From the NCBI RefSeq assembly GCF_000719115.1, contig NZ_JOEA01000016.1, positions 95,963 through 159,962 on the forward strand: DNA of 64,000 nucleotides. The letters are read 5' to 3'. The stretch is from Lentzea albidocapillata (GTDB taxonomy: Bacteria; Actinomycetota; Actinomycetes; Mycobacteriales; Pseudonocardiaceae). Both the position numbers and the translations under genes were made by a program. This document shows, in pieces, positions 11,576-26,196 of this stretch. The stretch's first letter is position 1. The number at the start of each line of letters is the position of its first letter. Below the pieces are notes generated by a model. That model was not told the origin of the DNA, made no database searches, and saw only the letters and a list, made by a program, of their open reading frames with translations.

Positions 11576-12820
11576 GTGCCCATCTCGTTCGACACCACCG
11601 GTTTCCGTCAGCTCGACCAGAACACCTGGCAGCACCCCAGCGGTGACCAGGCCGAACTGGCCTACTACGGCCTGGTCCCCGATCTGCCCGCCGGGCTGGA
11701 CGACCTGCCGAGACTCAGGCACGACCTCGCCCTGATCCACGGCGAGACCGGTTGCCTGATCGAGGCCCACGTCGTCCAGCTCGGAGGGGCGCCGGCGCTG
11801 CTGCGGATCATCAAGCTGCCGCTGCCGAACCAGCCGAACGGACAGGTGTTCGTCGGCTCCTTCACCATCCCCAAGGAGAACTGCAGCGCCGTGCTGCAGC
11901 TGGGCGCGGTGGAACGCGGCATGACGGGCGTGCGGGAGGCGATTCTCGCGGACGAGCTCGGATTCCAGAACTGGGTGAAACCGCATCCGTACGCGCCCGA
12001 ACTGGAAGGCGTGCTGCCGTTCCACGCGGGTGACGATCCCCGCCACGACGCGAGGTTCCCTGACCACCCGTTGACGCGTGTGCGCGCGTGGGCACATCAC
12101 GTGGTCCGCACGGCACGGGTGGATCCGGGGTTCGCCTCGCTGCCGCCGTTCCGGGTGCAGGCGCCCCCACCGCCGGTCACGCCTGGTCAGAGCCTCATCA
12201 CGGCGCTGCCGAGCCTGCCGGTCAAGGACTTCATCGGCCTGCAGATCGGCGAGCAGACGACGTACTGGCGGACCGCAGACCCGAAGCTCAGGGAGATGCT
12301 CGGCCGCGGGCTCATGGGCCGGTCGCCGCTCGCCGAGACCCGGTTCCGCGACATGCTGCTCATCGACATCGAGACCGGCGAAGCGATGATCCCCGACCGC
12401 TTCACCACCAACGGCCAGATGACCGCGCACGGCACGCGCTTGCAGCAGGTCACGCTGCCCGAGGCCGACGCGGCGCTCTCCGACGACGACGTCATGGACG
12501 CCTACAAGTGGGCCGGCCGGATGGCGGGGGCGGCGGCGGAACGCGGCGAGTTCCTGTCCCTGGAACCGATCGAGAACCAGGGCGAACAGGTTGATCCGCA
12601 CATCCTCCTGGCCGTGCAGCCGCACGAGGGCCAGCCGATGGTCATCGCCCAGTTCTCGCCGCCGCCGACCGAGGGGCCGTTGGCCGGCTCGCCGAGCCGC
12701 AGCGCACCCGCGACGCCGGAGTCGGTCGAGGGCATCGGCGTGATCGCCGGGCTCGCGGTCAACGAGTGGCGCTCACATCCCCTGCGGATGGCGATCACCT
12801 ATCGGCGTCCGGCAGGCTGA
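11576..12820 (+). CDS. Soluble protein of unknown function
   Basis: 414 residues, no signal peptide and no membrane helix. GTG at 11576 (MPISFDTTGFRQLDQNTW) starts 21 bases after the phosphatase stop. The protein seems to have two parts: residues 1-200 (rich in Leu, Pro and His, ending in a Pro-rich hinge near QAPPPPVTPGQ) and 215-414, beginning PVKDFIGLQIGEQTTYW. Codon use matches its neighbours. I do not recognise a family. Confidence 0.75.
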   Translation: MPISFDTTGFRQLDQNTWQHPSGDQAELAYYGLVPDLPAGLDDLPRLRHDLALIHGETGCLIEAHVVQLGGAPALLRIIKLPLPNQPNGQVFVGSFTIPKENCSAVLQLGAVERGMTGVREAILADELGFQNWVKPHPYAPELEGVLPFHAGDDPRHDARFPDHPLTRVRAWAHHVVRTARVDPGFASLPPFRVQAPPPPVTPGQSLITALPSLPVKDFIGLQIGEQTTYWRTADPKLREMLGRGLMGRSPLAETRFRDMLLIDIETGEAMIPDRFTTNGQMTAHGTRLQQVTLPEADAALSDDDVMDAYKWAGRMAGAAAERGEFLSLEPIENQGEQVDPHILLAVQPHEGQPMVIAQFSPPPTEGPLAGSPSRSAPATPESVEGIGVIAGLAVNEWRSHPLRMAITYRRPAG

Positions 12821-12821
12821 T

Positions 12822-12900
12822 TGCAAACATTTGCAGTACCCGACGTATTGTTTCCCGCTGTTTGTCGTGGTTTCGTGCAGCAACCCTGCAAGAGTTTGCG
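12822..12900 (+). promoter_or_regulatory. Paired LacI-type operator-like palindromes before the amylopullulanase gene
   Basis: TGCAAACATTTGCA at 12822-12835 is a perfect inverted repeat (TGCAAA and TTTGCA around CA). A degenerate copy, TGCAAGAGTTTGCG, lies at 12887-12900, just before the AAGGAGG ribosome-binding site. Two such sites bracketing the promoter fit repression by a LacI-family sugar regulator, the class that controls amylase genes in streptomycetes. The regulator itself is not in this window. Confidence 0.5.
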
Positions 12901-12914
12901 ACAAGGAGGTCGCG

Positions 12915-18353
<5,439 letters not shown>

Positions 18354-18365
18354 TCCCGCTGAGAA

Positions 18366-18381
18366 ATAGTTTCGTTCCGGA
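18366..18381 (+). promoter_or_regulatory. Candidate MarR operator upstream of marR
   Basis: ATAGTTTCGTTCCGGA at 18366-18381, 22 bases before the marR start, matches the reverse complement of 18894-18909 (ATAGTTTTGTACGGGA) at 13 of 16 positions. The second copy sits in front of the MFS exporter. The shared site at both promoters suggests autoregulation by the MarR protein and joint control of the exporter. Confidence 0.5.
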
Positions 18382-18403
18382 TTAGTTTGGTACCGTCGTA
18401 CCC

Positions 18404-18886
18404 ATGGGCACGACGGGGTGTACTGACCTGATGATGCTGCTGCATCGGACGGGGCACGCGCTGGAGACGGAGCTGACGGCGAGGCTCGCGGAGATCGGAC
18501 TGACTCCGCGAGCCCGCTGCGTGCTGTCCAGCGCGCTGGACGCGGAGCTCACGCAGACCGAGATCGCCGACATGGTCAGCATCGACAAGACGACCATGGT
18601 CGTGACGATGGACGCGCTCGAGTCCGCCGGTTACGCCGAGCGCAAGCCGTCACCGACCGATCGCCGCGCCCGCGTGGTGGTCGTGACCGAGCAGGGCCGC
18701 GCGATCGTGGCGAAGGCCGACGACGTGTACAGGGACGTGGTCGGCAGCGTGCTCGGCTCGTTGCCCGATGACGAGCGTGCGGGCCTGGTCAACGGCCTGA
18801 CGAGACTGGTCGAGGGCCGTCTGGGCACTCCCGTGGCGTGCGAGAAGCCGCCGCGCAAACGTGCGCTGCGTCATGCCGTTGGGTAG
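18404..18886 (+). CDS. MarR family transcriptional regulator
   Basis: 160 residues with the MarR winged helix-turn-helix: LTPRARCVLSSALDAELTQTEIADMVSIDKTTMVVTMDALESAGYAERKPSPTDRR spans the DNA-binding domain, including the recognition helix (DKTTMVVTMDALE) and the wing (SPTDRRARVVVVTEQG). The N- and C-terminal helices make the dimer interface. ATG at 18404. It is followed after 40 bases by an MFS exporter, a common pairing in which the MarR protein represses export until it binds a small molecule. Matching operator-like sequences precede both genes. Confidence 0.92.
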   Translation: MGTTGCTDLMMLLHRTGHALETELTARLAEIGLTPRARCVLSSALDAELTQTEIADMVSIDKTTMVVTMDALESAGYAERKPSPTDRRARVVVVTEQGRAIVAKADDVYRDVVGSVLGSLPDDERAGLVNGLTRLVEGRLGTPVACEKPPRKRALRHAVG

Positions 18887-18887
18887 A

Positions 18888-18911
18888 AGATAGTCCCGTA
18901 CAAAACTATCT
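18888..18911 (+). promoter_or_regulatory. Perfect inverted repeat between marR and the MFS gene (probable operator)
   Basis: AGATAGT at 18888-18894 and ACTATCT at 18905-18911 form a perfect 7-bp inverted repeat with a 10-base spacer, the size expected for a MarR dimer. It begins after the marR stop and ends 15 bases before the MFS start, so it overlaps the likely promoter of the exporter. Confidence 0.6.
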
Positions 18912-18926
18912 GTTACGGTTCCTCTT

Positions 18927-20369
18927 ATGACTTCAGGGGGATTGAGGACCGACTCGCGCTGGCTGGCGCTGATAGTGCTGTGCGCAGGCATGTTGATGAT
19001 CGTGCTGGACCAGACGATCGTGAACGTCGCGCTGCCCGCGATCGCGGAAGACCTCAAGTTCGGCCAGGCGGGACTCGCCTGGGTCGTCAACGCGTACCTG
19101 ATCGCCTACGGCGGTCTGCTCCTGCTCGCGGGTCGGCTGGGCGACCTGATCGGGCACAAGAAGGTGTTCCTGATCGGCCTGGGCGTCTTCACGGTGGCGT
19201 CGCTGCTGTGCGGGCTCTCGTTCAGCGCCGAGATGCTGATCATTTCGAGGTTCGTGCAGGGAGCGGGCGGTGCGCTCGCCACGTCCGTGACGCTGGGCAT
19301 GGTCGTGACGATGTTCCCCGAGCCCAACGAGCAGAGGCGCGCCATCGGCGTGTTCAGCTTCGTCGCGGCGGCGGGCGCGTCCCTGGGCCTGTTGCTCGGC
19401 GGCGTGCTGACCGACGCCATGTCGTGGCACTGGATCTTCTTCGTGAACATCCCGATCGGGATCGTGGCCGCGGTGGCCGCCGTGCGCCTGGTACCCGACT
19501 CCGTCGGCCTCGGCCTGCGGGAAGGCGCCGACGTCCTTGGCGCGCTGCTGATCGTGGCCGCGGTGATGCTCGGCGTCTACACGATCGTCAAGGCCGAGCA
19601 CTACGGTTTCGGCTCCGCGCACACGCTGGGACTGGGGGCCGTCGCGCTGGCGTTGCTGGTGGGATTCGTGCAGCGCCAACGAACCGCCGCGAAGCCGTTG
19701 CTGCCGTTGCGGGTGTTCAAGTCCCGCAACGTGACCGGCGCGAACCTGGTGCAGATCTCCATGGTCGCCGGCATGTTCGGCCTGTTCTTCCTCGGCACCC
19801 TGTACATGCAGCTCGTGCTGCAGTACACGCCGTTGCAGATCGGCTTGGCGTTCATGCCCGTCGCCGGCGCGATCGCGGTGTTCTCGGTGTCGCTGTCAGC
19901 ACGCCTGAACATCCGTTTCGGCGAACGCAACATGCTGATCGTGGGCCTGCTGTTCATGCTCGTCGGCATGGTGGTGTTCACGCAGGTGCCGGTCGACGGC
20001 TCGTACGTCGCGCACATCCTGCCCGCCGTGGCACCGCTGGGCATCGGCCTGGGGCTGTCGTTCCCGGCCCTGATGACGCTGGCGATGTCCGGCGCCGCAC
20101 ACGACGAGGCGGGCCTCGCGTCCGGTCTCGTGAACACGACCGCGCAGGTGGGCGGCGCCCTGGGCCTGGCGGTGCTGGCCACGACCTCGACCACCTACAC
20201 CTCGTCGCTGCTGGCCTCGGGCGTCGGCCGCCTGGAAGCGCTGACCTCGGGCTTCCACCTGGCGTTCTGGATCTCGTCGGCGCTCGTGGCGGTGGCGCTC
20301 GGACTGGCGGTGTTCGTGCTGCGGCAGGTCTCCGTCGACCGCGAGGCCCAGCCGGTGCTGGTGCACTAG
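18927..20369 (+). CDS. MFS drug exporter, DHA2 (EmrB/QacA) family
   Basis: 480 residues with many hydrophobic helices, consistent with the 14-helix DHA2 drug:proton antiporters. [13 protein letters not shown] in the first helix is the DHA2 signature, and [17 protein letters not shown] is MFS motif A. A motif C-like stretch ([30 protein letters not shown]) follows. It acts in the cytoplasmic membrane. Substrate cannot be told from the sequence. It stands directly behind a MarR regulator, with a shared operator motif. Confidence 0.93.
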   Translation: MTSGGLRTDSRWLALIVLCAGMLMIVLDQTIVNVALPAIAEDLKFGQAGLAWVVNAYLIAYGGLLLLAGRLGDLIGHKKVFLIGLGVFTVASLLCGLSFSAEMLIISRFVQGAGGALATSVTLGMVVTMFPEPNEQRRAIGVFSFVAAAGASLGLLLGGVLTDAMSWHWIFFVNIPIGIVAAVAAVRLVPDSVGLGLREGADVLGALLIVAAVMLGVYTIVKAEHYGFGSAHTLGLGAVALALLVGFVQRQRTAAKPLLPLRVFKSRNVTGANLVQISMVAGMFGLFFLGTLYMQLVLQYTPLQIGLAFMPVAGAIAVFSVSLSARLNIRFGERNMLIVGLLFMLVGMVVFTQVPVDGSYVAHILPAVAPLGIGLGLSFPALMTLAMSGAAHDEAGLASGLVNTTAQVGGALGLAVLATTSTTYTSSLLASGVGRLEALTSGFHLAFWISSALVAVALGLAVFVLRQVSVDREAQPVLVH

Positions 20370-20472
20370 CGATCGGCGCAGAAGTCTGACGTATCCCGGG
20401 TCACAGCCCTCCCGACGTGCGCGGCTACCCTGTTCGCACATCCCGTACCTGTTTTCGAGGAGTCACACCGTC

Positions 20473-20883
20473 GTGTCCGAGCGCACCCTGGTTCTCGTTA
20501 AGCCCGATGGCGTTGCCCGTGGTCTCGTTGGCGAGGTGATCGCCCGCATCGAGCGCAAGGGCCTCAAGCTCGCCGCTCTGGAGCTGCGCACCGCCGACCG
20601 CGCCACCGCCGAGCAGCACTATGCGGAGCACGACGGCAAGTCGTTCTACGCCGACCTCGTCGACTTCATCACCGGTGGGCCGCTGGTCGCTCTCGTGGTT
20701 GAGGGTGTCCGCGCTGTGCCCGCGTTCCGTCAGCTTGCCGGTGGGACCGACCCCATCGAGAAGGCCACGCCTGGCACGATTCGCGGGGACTTCGGGACCG
20801 AGGTCCAGTTCAACCTGGTGCACGGGTCTGACTCTGTCGAGTCGGCTGAGCGCGAGATCAAGATCTGGTTCCCGAACCTCTGA
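20473..20883 (+). CDS. ndk: Nucleoside diphosphate kinase
   Basis: 136 residues, exact family length. It transfers phosphate from ATP to nucleoside diphosphates through a phosphohistidine; the catalytic residue is H117 in [25 protein letters not shown] opens the fold, and [11 protein letters not shown] is the nucleotide-binding block. GTG at 20473. In related genomes ndk follows the valS-folC-DUF4233 genes directly; here 14 kb of accessory genes separate them. A perfect terminator hairpin follows at 20898-20930. Confidence 0.97.
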   Translation: MSERTLVLVKPDGVARGLVGEVIARIERKGLKLAALELRTADRATAEQHYAEHDGKSFYADLVDFITGGPLVALVVEGVRAVPAFRQLAGGTDPIEKATPGTIRGDFGTEVQFNLVHGSDSVESAEREIKIWFPNL

Positions 20884-20897
20884 GGTTTGGTTGCGAT

Positions 20898-20930
20898 GGT
20901 GGGGTGGCTTCGTGACGAAGCCACCCCACC
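20898..20930 (+). terminator. Bidirectional terminator hairpin between ndk and the GNAT gene
   Basis: A perfect 15-bp stem: 20898-20912 pairs with 20916-20930 around a TGA loop. It lies between two converging genes (ndk on plus, the acetyltransferase on minus) and likely ends both. Confidence 0.8.
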
Positions 20931-20943
20931 GGCCTGTTCGGGG

Positions 20944-21531
20944 TCAGGTCCTTCGGGGGCTGCTGCCCTTGCCGCCTGGTGCCGCGCCGTTGAGGGTGGT
21001 GCCCTCCGGGTAGCCGAGCGGCAGGTACATCCACACGTCGTCCCACCGTTCGCCGCCCACCGCGATCGCGTTCGGCATCCGCCCGCACTCGCGGAACCCG
21101 AGGCTCTCGTACAGCTCGATTGCGCCGTGGTTGTTGCCTCGTACGCCAAGCATGACGATTTCGATGCCCCGTTCGCGGGCGTTCGTGACCAGGCCCTCCA
21201 TCACCCGCTTGCCCAGGCCGAGGCCGCGGGCCGAGGGGTGGGCCATGATCTGCTGGACTTCGGCGCGGTGCTGGAAGACGGCGGTCGAGCCGCGGCGCCA
21301 GAGGCCCACTGCGCGCACCACGCCGTCCACCGTGGCCGCGGTGAAGGCGGCGTCGCCGTCGCGGACCTGTTTGAGAACGGTGTCCAGCCAGGTTGAGATG
21401 CGGTCGTAGGCCGGGGGTTCGTGGTAGCCGACGGCGCCGCCTGCCGCGACCACGTCGTGCACGACTGTGTGGATCTCGGCGCGGAGGTCGTCGTCGGCTT
21501 CCGAGAGCCAGAGCAGTTCGGTCGTGGGCAT
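20944..21531 (-). CDS. GNAT family N-acetyltransferase
   Basis: 195 residues. The acetyl-CoA binding core is visible: AEVQQIMAHPSARGLGLGKRVMEGLV contains the Q/R-x-x-G-x-G/A signature, followed by ARERGIEIVMLGVRGNNHGAIELYESLGFRECGR, the usual GNAT C-terminal strand and helix. Substrate unknown. The ATG at 21531 (MPTTELLWLSEADDD) is preferred over upstream in-frame starts, because those would run into the divergent ABC transporter promoter. Confidence 0.9.
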   Translation of the reverse strand: MPTTELLWLSEADDDLRAEIHTVVHDVVAAGGAVGYHEPPAYDRISTWLDTVLKQVRDGDAAFTAATVDGVVRAVGLWRRGSTAVFQHRAEVQQIMAHPSARGLGLGKRVMEGLVTNARERGIEIVMLGVRGNNHGAIELYESLGFRECGRMPNAIAVGGERWDDVWMYLPLGYPEGTTLNGAAPGGKGSSPRRT

Positions 21532-21586
21532 GGGGCGATCGTAATTGCGTCGAAAATTGTCAGACCTGTTCGTTAACGTCGGGCGG

Positions 21587-22501
21587 GTGGACAACCTTGT
21601 TGAAGCCAAGGCTCTGACCAAGCACTTCGGGTCGTTCGAGGCCGTGCGCGGCATCGACGTCGAGGTGCGGCGGGGGGAGGCGTTCGGGTTTCTCGGGCCC
21701 AACGGGGCCGGGAAGTCGTCGACCATGCGGATGATCTCGTGCGTGTCGGGGCGGACCGGTGGCGAGCTGAAGGTGCTCGGCATGGATCCGGGAACCGAGG
21801 GGCCCAAGATCCGGGCCCGGCTCGGAGTGGTGCCGCAGCTCGACAACCTGGACACCGAGCTGACGGTCCGGCAGAACCTGCAGATCTACGGGCGGTACTT
21901 CGGGATGTCCCGGCAGAAGTGTCGTGAGAAGGCCGAGGAGTTGCTGGAGTTCGCGCAACTCGCCGAGCGGGCGGACCACGAGGTCGAGCCGCTCAGCGGT
22001 GGCATGAAGCGGCGGCTCACGATCGCCAGGTCCCTCGTGAACGACCCGGAGTTGCTCCTGCTCGACGAGCCGACCACCGGGTTGGACCCGCAGGCGCGGC
22101 ATCTGTTGTGGGACAGGCTGTTCCGGCTGAAACAGGATGGTGTCACGCTCATCATCACCACCCACTACATGGACGAGGCCGAGCAGCTGTGCGATCGGCT
22201 CGTGGTGATGGACGGCGGGCGGATCGCGGCCGAGGGGTCGCCCAGTGAGCTGATCAACCGGTACTCCACCAAGGAGGTCCTGGAGCTGCGGTTCCAGCCC
22301 GGCGCGCAGAAGCCCGACCTGGAGCGGTTCGCCGACCGGGTGGAGGTGTTGCCGGACCGGTTGCTGCTCTACACGCAGGACGGGGAGGCGACCCTCCAGA
22401 GAGTCCACGAGCACGGGGTTCAGCCGGTGCAGAGCCTGGTGCGGCGCAGTTCGCTGGAGGACGTGTTCCTGCGGCTCACCGGCCGGACGTTGGTGGACTG
22501 A
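21587..22501 (+). CDS. ABC transporter ATP-binding protein, NodI/DrrA type
   Basis: 304 residues. Walker A GPNGAGKSS, Q-loop VVPQLDNLD, signature LSGGMKRRLTIAR, Walker B LLLLDEPTTGLDP and the H-loop TTHYMDEAEQ are all present. The family pairs with ABC-2 permeases for export of drugs or lipid-linked sugars. GTG at 21587 is chosen from the start of the conserved domain (MDNLVEAKALTKHFG). The stop overlaps the first permease start (TGATG), so the three genes form one operon. Confidence 0.93.
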   Translation: MDNLVEAKALTKHFGSFEAVRGIDVEVRRGEAFGFLGPNGAGKSSTMRMISCVSGRTGGELKVLGMDPGTEGPKIRARLGVVPQLDNLDTELTVRQNLQIYGRYFGMSRQKCREKAEELLEFAQLAERADHEVEPLSGGMKRRLTIARSLVNDPELLLLDEPTTGLDPQARHLLWDRLFRLKQDGVTLIITTHYMDEAEQLCDRLVVMDGGRIAAEGSPSELINRYSTKEVLELRFQPGAQKPDLERFADRVEVLPDRLLLYTQDGEATLQRVHEHGVQPVQSLVRRSSLEDVFLRLTGRTLVD

Positions 22502-23274
22502 TGCAGACGCTGAGGGCTTCCTGGTTCGGCTTCGAGAAGTACTGGACGTGGTACCGGCGCAACTGGCGGGCCACGGCGGTGTCGAGTTTCTTGACGCCGG
22601 TGTTGTTCCTGGTCGCGCTCGGGCTGGGGTTCGGGTCGCAGGTGCAGTCGACGGCGTTGATCGGCGGCGTGTCGTACCTGGAGTACCTCGCACCCGCGTT
22701 GGTCGTGGTCACGGCTATCCAAGGGGCCACGTTCGACTCGACGTACCCGATCATGTCGCAGTTCATGTGGCAGAAGTCGTTCGTCGCGATGGCCGCCACG
22801 CCGATCACGCCGGCGCAGGTGCTCTACGGGCAGACGCTGTGGATCGGCTCGCAGTTGTTCGCGCGGTGCACGGTGTTCGTGGCGATCGCGGTCGTTCTCG
22901 GCGCCGCTGCCGGGCCCGGCATCCTGTTGTCCATCGTGTTCGGGACGCTGGCGGGTCTCGCGTTCAGCGCGCCGTTGGTCGCTTACAGCGCGACGGTGGA
23001 CAAGCCGGACAGCTTCACCACCATCTTCCGGTTCATGTTGATGCCGATGACGCTGTTCACCGGGGCGTTCTTCCCGGTCAGCCAGCTGCCGGACTGGTTG
23101 CTGCCGGTGGTGTGGCTGACGCCCGCGTGGCACGGCATCGAGCTCGCGCGAGGCGCGACGTTCGGCACGATCGACCTCTTACCGGCGTTGGGCCACCTCG
23201 TGTACCTCGTGGCACTGGCGGCCGCGGGCATCGCGCTCGGCGTGAAGTTCTTCCACCGGAGGCTGGCGGTATGA
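22501..23274 (+). CDS. ABC-2 type permease 1, NodJ/DrrB type
   Basis: 257 residues, six predicted membrane helices. The block PITPAQVLYGQTLWIG followed by the C-terminal LPDWLLPVVWLTPAWHGIELARG is typical of ABC-2 permeases of the NodJ/DrrB family. It starts on the last base of the ATPase gene and its stop overlaps the ATG of the second permease (ATGA). The second permease is related but divergent, so the transporter is probably a heterodimer of two membrane subunits. Confidence 0.9.
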   Translation: MQTLRASWFGFEKYWTWYRRNWRATAVSSFLTPVLFLVALGLGFGSQVQSTALIGGVSYLEYLAPALVVVTAIQGATFDSTYPIMSQFMWQKSFVAMAATPITPAQVLYGQTLWIGSQLFARCTVFVAIAVVLGAAAGPGILLSIVFGTLAGLAFSAPLVAYSATVDKPDSFTTIFRFMLMPMTLFTGAFFPVSQLPDWLLPVVWLTPAWHGIELARGATFGTIDLLPALGHLVYLVALAAAGIALGVKFFHRRLAV

Positions 23275-24113
23275 CGCAGACCCTCGATCGCGAGAAGGCA
23301 GTGCCCGCCAGCGTGGGGCTGCTGTGGCGCGTGATTCCGCCGGGGTTGTACGGCGGCAGGGCCAGCATGCTCGTCGAACGCGCTGCGCTCGTGAACCGGC
23401 GCGCGTGGTTCGTGCTGGTCGGCGGGGCCTTCGAGCCACTGCTGTTCCTGTGGTCGCTCGGGCTCGGGTTCGGGCAGATGGTGTCGGCGGTGGCCGGGCC
23501 GGACGGGCGGCCGATCAGCTACGCGGCGTTCGTGGCGCCCGCGCTGCTGGCGGCGAGCGCGATGAACGGGGCCGTGTACGACGCGACGTTCAACGTGTTC
23601 TTCAAGTTCAAGTACGTGAAGCTGTACGACGCGATGCTCACGACGCCGATGGGGCCGCTGGACATCGCGATCGGCGAGATCGCCTGGGCGCTGCTCAGAG
23701 GCGGGCTGTACTCGGCCGGGTTCCTCGCGGTCATGCTCGGGATGGGGCTGATCTTCTCGCCCTGGGCGTTGCTCGCGTTGCCGGCGGCGCTGCTGGTGGC
23801 GTTCGCGTTCGCCGCTGTGGGGATGGCGGCGACGACGTTCATGAGGTCGTGGCAGGACTTTGATCTCGTGCAGCTCGCGGTGCTGCCGCTGTTCCTGTTC
23901 TCGACGACGTTCTACCCGCTGTCGGTCTACCCGGGCTGGCTGCAGACGGTGGTGACGTGGACGCCGCTCTACCACGCCATCGAGCTGATGCGGGGCCTCA
24001 CGCTGGGCGTTGTCGGCTGGGGCATGCTCGGCCACGTCGCGTACTTCGCGGTCCTCGCGGCCGTGGGAACGGTGGTGGCGGCACGGCGATTGGGGAAGCT
24101 GTTGCTGGACTGA
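23271..24113 (+). CDS. ABC-2 type permease 2, NodJ/DrrB type
   Basis: 280 residues with a 50-residue cytoplasmic N-terminus and about six helices. It shares the layout of the first permease: AALVNRRAWFVLVGGAFEPLLFLWSLGLGFG, MLTTPMGPLDIAIGEIAW and YPGWLQTVVTWTPLYHAIELMRG. ATG at 23271 overlaps the stop of the upstream permease. Function: membrane subunit of an exporter; substrate unknown. Confidence 0.9.
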   Translation: MTQTLDREKAVPASVGLLWRVIPPGLYGGRASMLVERAALVNRRAWFVLVGGAFEPLLFLWSLGLGFGQMVSAVAGPDGRPISYAAFVAPALLAASAMNGAVYDATFNVFFKFKYVKLYDAMLTTPMGPLDIAIGEIAWALLRGGLYSAGFLAVMLGMGLIFSPWALLALPAALLVAFAFAAVGMAATTFMRSWQDFDLVQLAVLPLFLFSTTFYPLSVYPGWLQTVVTWTPLYHAIELMRGLTLGVVGWGMLGHVAYFAVLAAVGTVVAARRLGKLLLD

Positions 24114-24158
24114 ACCCGCGATTCGGCTCGCGCCTGCGGAGGCCGTTACTCTGGTCGT

Positions 24159-26120
24159 GTGAGTGCCGAGTCTGTTTTCCCCAGGTTGGAGCCCCTGCTG
24201 CCGCGGATCTCCAAGCCGGTGCAGTACGTCGGCGGCGAGCTCAACGCGACCGTCAAGGACTGGGACGAGGCGTCCGTGCGCTGGGCGTTGATGTATCCCG
24301 ACGCGTACGAGGTCGGCCTGCCCAACCAGGGCGTCATGATCCTCTACGAGATCCTCAACGAGCTGCCGGACGTGCTCGCCGAGCGCACCTACGCCGTGTG
24401 GCCGGACCTCGAGGCGCTCATGCGTGAGCACGACGTCCCGCAGTTCACGGTCGACGGGCACCGGCCGGTGAAGGCGTTCGACCTGATGGGCATCAGCTTC
24501 GCCACGGAGCTGGGCTACACGAACATGCTGACGGCGCTGGACCTCGCCGGCATCCCGCTGCACGCCAAGGACCGCACCGAGGCCGACCCGATCGTGGTCG
24601 CCGGTGGGCACGCGGCGTTCAACCCCGAGCCGATCGCGGACTTCGTGGACGCGGCGGTGCTGGGCGACGGCGAAGAGGCCGTCCTCGAGATCACCGAGAT
24701 CGTGAGGAACTGGAAGGCCGAGGGCTCGCCCGGCGGCCGCGACGAGGTGCTGACGCGGCTCGCCGAGACCGGCGGCGTGTACATCCCGCGTTTCTACGAC
24801 GTGGAGTACCTGCCGGACGGCCGCATCCAGCGCGTCGTGCCGAACCGCGACCGGGTCCCGTACCGCGTCTTCAAGCGCACCACGATGGACCTCGACGCGT
24901 GGCCGTACCCGAAGCAGCCGCTGGTGCCGCTCGCCGAGAGCGTCCACGAGCGGATGAGCGTCGAGATCTTCCGCGGCTGCACGCGCGGCTGCCGCTTCTG
25001 CCAGGCGGGCATGATCACCCGCCCGGTGCGCGAGCGGTCCATCGAGGGCATCGGCGCCATGGTCCAGAAGGGACTGGCGGCGACCGGCTTCGAAGAGGTC
25101 GGGCTGCTCAGTCTGTCCAGCGCGGACCACAGCGAGATCGCCGAGATCACCAAGGGCCTCGCGGACCGCTACGAGGGCACGAACACGGGCCTGAGCCTGC
25201 CGAGCACCCGCGTCGACGCGTTCAACATCGATCTCGCGAACGAGTTGTCCCGCAACGGAAGGCGCTCGGGCCTGACCTTCGCGCCCGAGGGCGGCAGCGA
25301 GCGGATGCGTCGCGTCATCAACAAGATGGTGTCCGAAGAGGACCTGATCCGGACGGTGTCGGCCGCGTTCTCCAACGGCTGGCGGCAGGTGAAGCTCTAC
25401 TTCATGTGCGGCCTCCCGACCGAGGAGGACGAGGACGTCCTGCAGATCGCGGAGATGGCGAAGAACGTCATCCGCGCGGGCAGGCAGGCGAGCGGCCGCA
25501 ACGACGTCCGCTGCACCATCTCGATCGGCGGGTTCGTCCCCAAGCCGCACACGCCGTTCCAGTGGGCCGCGCAGTGCGCCCCGGACGTCGTCGACGACCG
25601 CCTGCGCAAGCTGCGGGAGGCCGTCAACAGCGACCGCAGCCTCGGCCGCAACATCGGCATGCGCTACCACGACGGCAAGCCGAGCCTCATCGAAGGCCTG
25701 CTCAGCCGGGGTGACCGGCGCATCGGCAAGGTCATCGAGGCCGTGTGGCGCGACGGCGGCCGGTTCGACGGCTGGAGCGAGCACTTCTCCTACGACCGCT
25801 GGACCACCATGGCCGCGCGGGAGCTGGAACCGCTCGGCGTCGACCTCGCCTGGTACACCACCCGCGAGCGCGAGGAGCTGGAGGTCCTGCCCTGGGACCA
25901 CCTCGACTCGGGCCTCGACAAGGAATGGCTCTGGGCCGACTGGCAGGACGCGCTCGACGAGCGCGAGCAGGACGACTGCCGCTGGACCCCGTGCTTCGAC
26001 TGCGGTGTCTGCCCGGCGATGGGCACGGACATCGAGGTCGGTCCCACGGGCCGCAAGCTGCTGCCGATCTCCCCGGTCGGCGTCGGCTCGCCGGTGAAGA
26101 ACCCCACGCTCACGCCGTGA
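24159..26120 (+). CDS. TIGR03960-family B12-binding radical SAM protein
   Basis: 653 residues. The N-terminal 200 residues form a B12-binding-like domain (ADPIVVAGGHAAFNPEPIADFVDAAVLGDGEEAV). The radical SAM core follows with the CX3CX2C cluster motif in RGCTRGCRFCQAG, then GLSLPSTRVDAF and LTFAPEGGSERMRRVINKMVSEED. A C-terminal cysteine set (TPCFDCGVC) may bind a second cluster or zinc. Members are encoded next to a DUF2344 partner and rne/rplU/rpmA in many bacteria; their substrate is unknown to me. GTG start at 24159. The DUF2344 gene here is 1.7 kb away, split off by a protease gene. Confidence 0.92.
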   Translation: MSAESVFPRLEPLLPRISKPVQYVGGELNATVKDWDEASVRWALMYPDAYEVGLPNQGVMILYEILNELPDVLAERTYAVWPDLEALMREHDVPQFTVDGHRPVKAFDLMGISFATELGYTNMLTALDLAGIPLHAKDRTEADPIVVAGGHAAFNPEPIADFVDAAVLGDGEEAVLEITEIVRNWKAEGSPGGRDEVLTRLAETGGVYIPRFYDVEYLPDGRIQRVVPNRDRVPYRVFKRTTMDLDAWPYPKQPLVPLAESVHERMSVEIFRGCTRGCRFCQAGMITRPVRERSIEGIGAMVQKGLAATGFEEVGLLSLSSADHSEIAEITKGLADRYEGTNTGLSLPSTRVDAFNIDLANELSRNGRRSGLTFAPEGGSERMRRVINKMVSEEDLIRTVSAAFSNGWRQVKLYFMCGLPTEEDEDVLQIAEMAKNVIRAGRQASGRNDVRCTISIGGFVPKPHTPFQWAAQCAPDVVDDRLRKLREAVNSDRSLGRNIGMRYHDGKPSLIEGLLSRGDRRIGKVIEAVWRDGGRFDGWSEHFSYDRWTTMAARELEPLGVDLAWYTTREREELEVLPWDHLDSGLDKEWLWADWQDALDEREQDDCRWTPCFDCGVCPAMGTDIEVGPTGRKLLPISPVGVGSPVKNPTLTP

Positions 26121-26125
26121 CCTGA

Positions 26126-26180
26126 GTGCACGCGGGGAGCTTTCGTACTCAGTGAGAGCACGAAGGGGCCCCGCGTGCAC
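26126..26180 (+). terminator. Bidirectional terminator between the radical SAM gene and the protease
   Basis: GTGCACGCGGGG at 26126-26137 pairs with CCCCGCGTGCAC at 26169-26180, a perfect 12-bp outer stem, with a second short stem inside (CTTTCGT with ACGAAGG). The two flanking genes converge on it. Confidence 0.7.
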
Positions 26181-26196
26181 AGCAGCAGGCAGGCGG

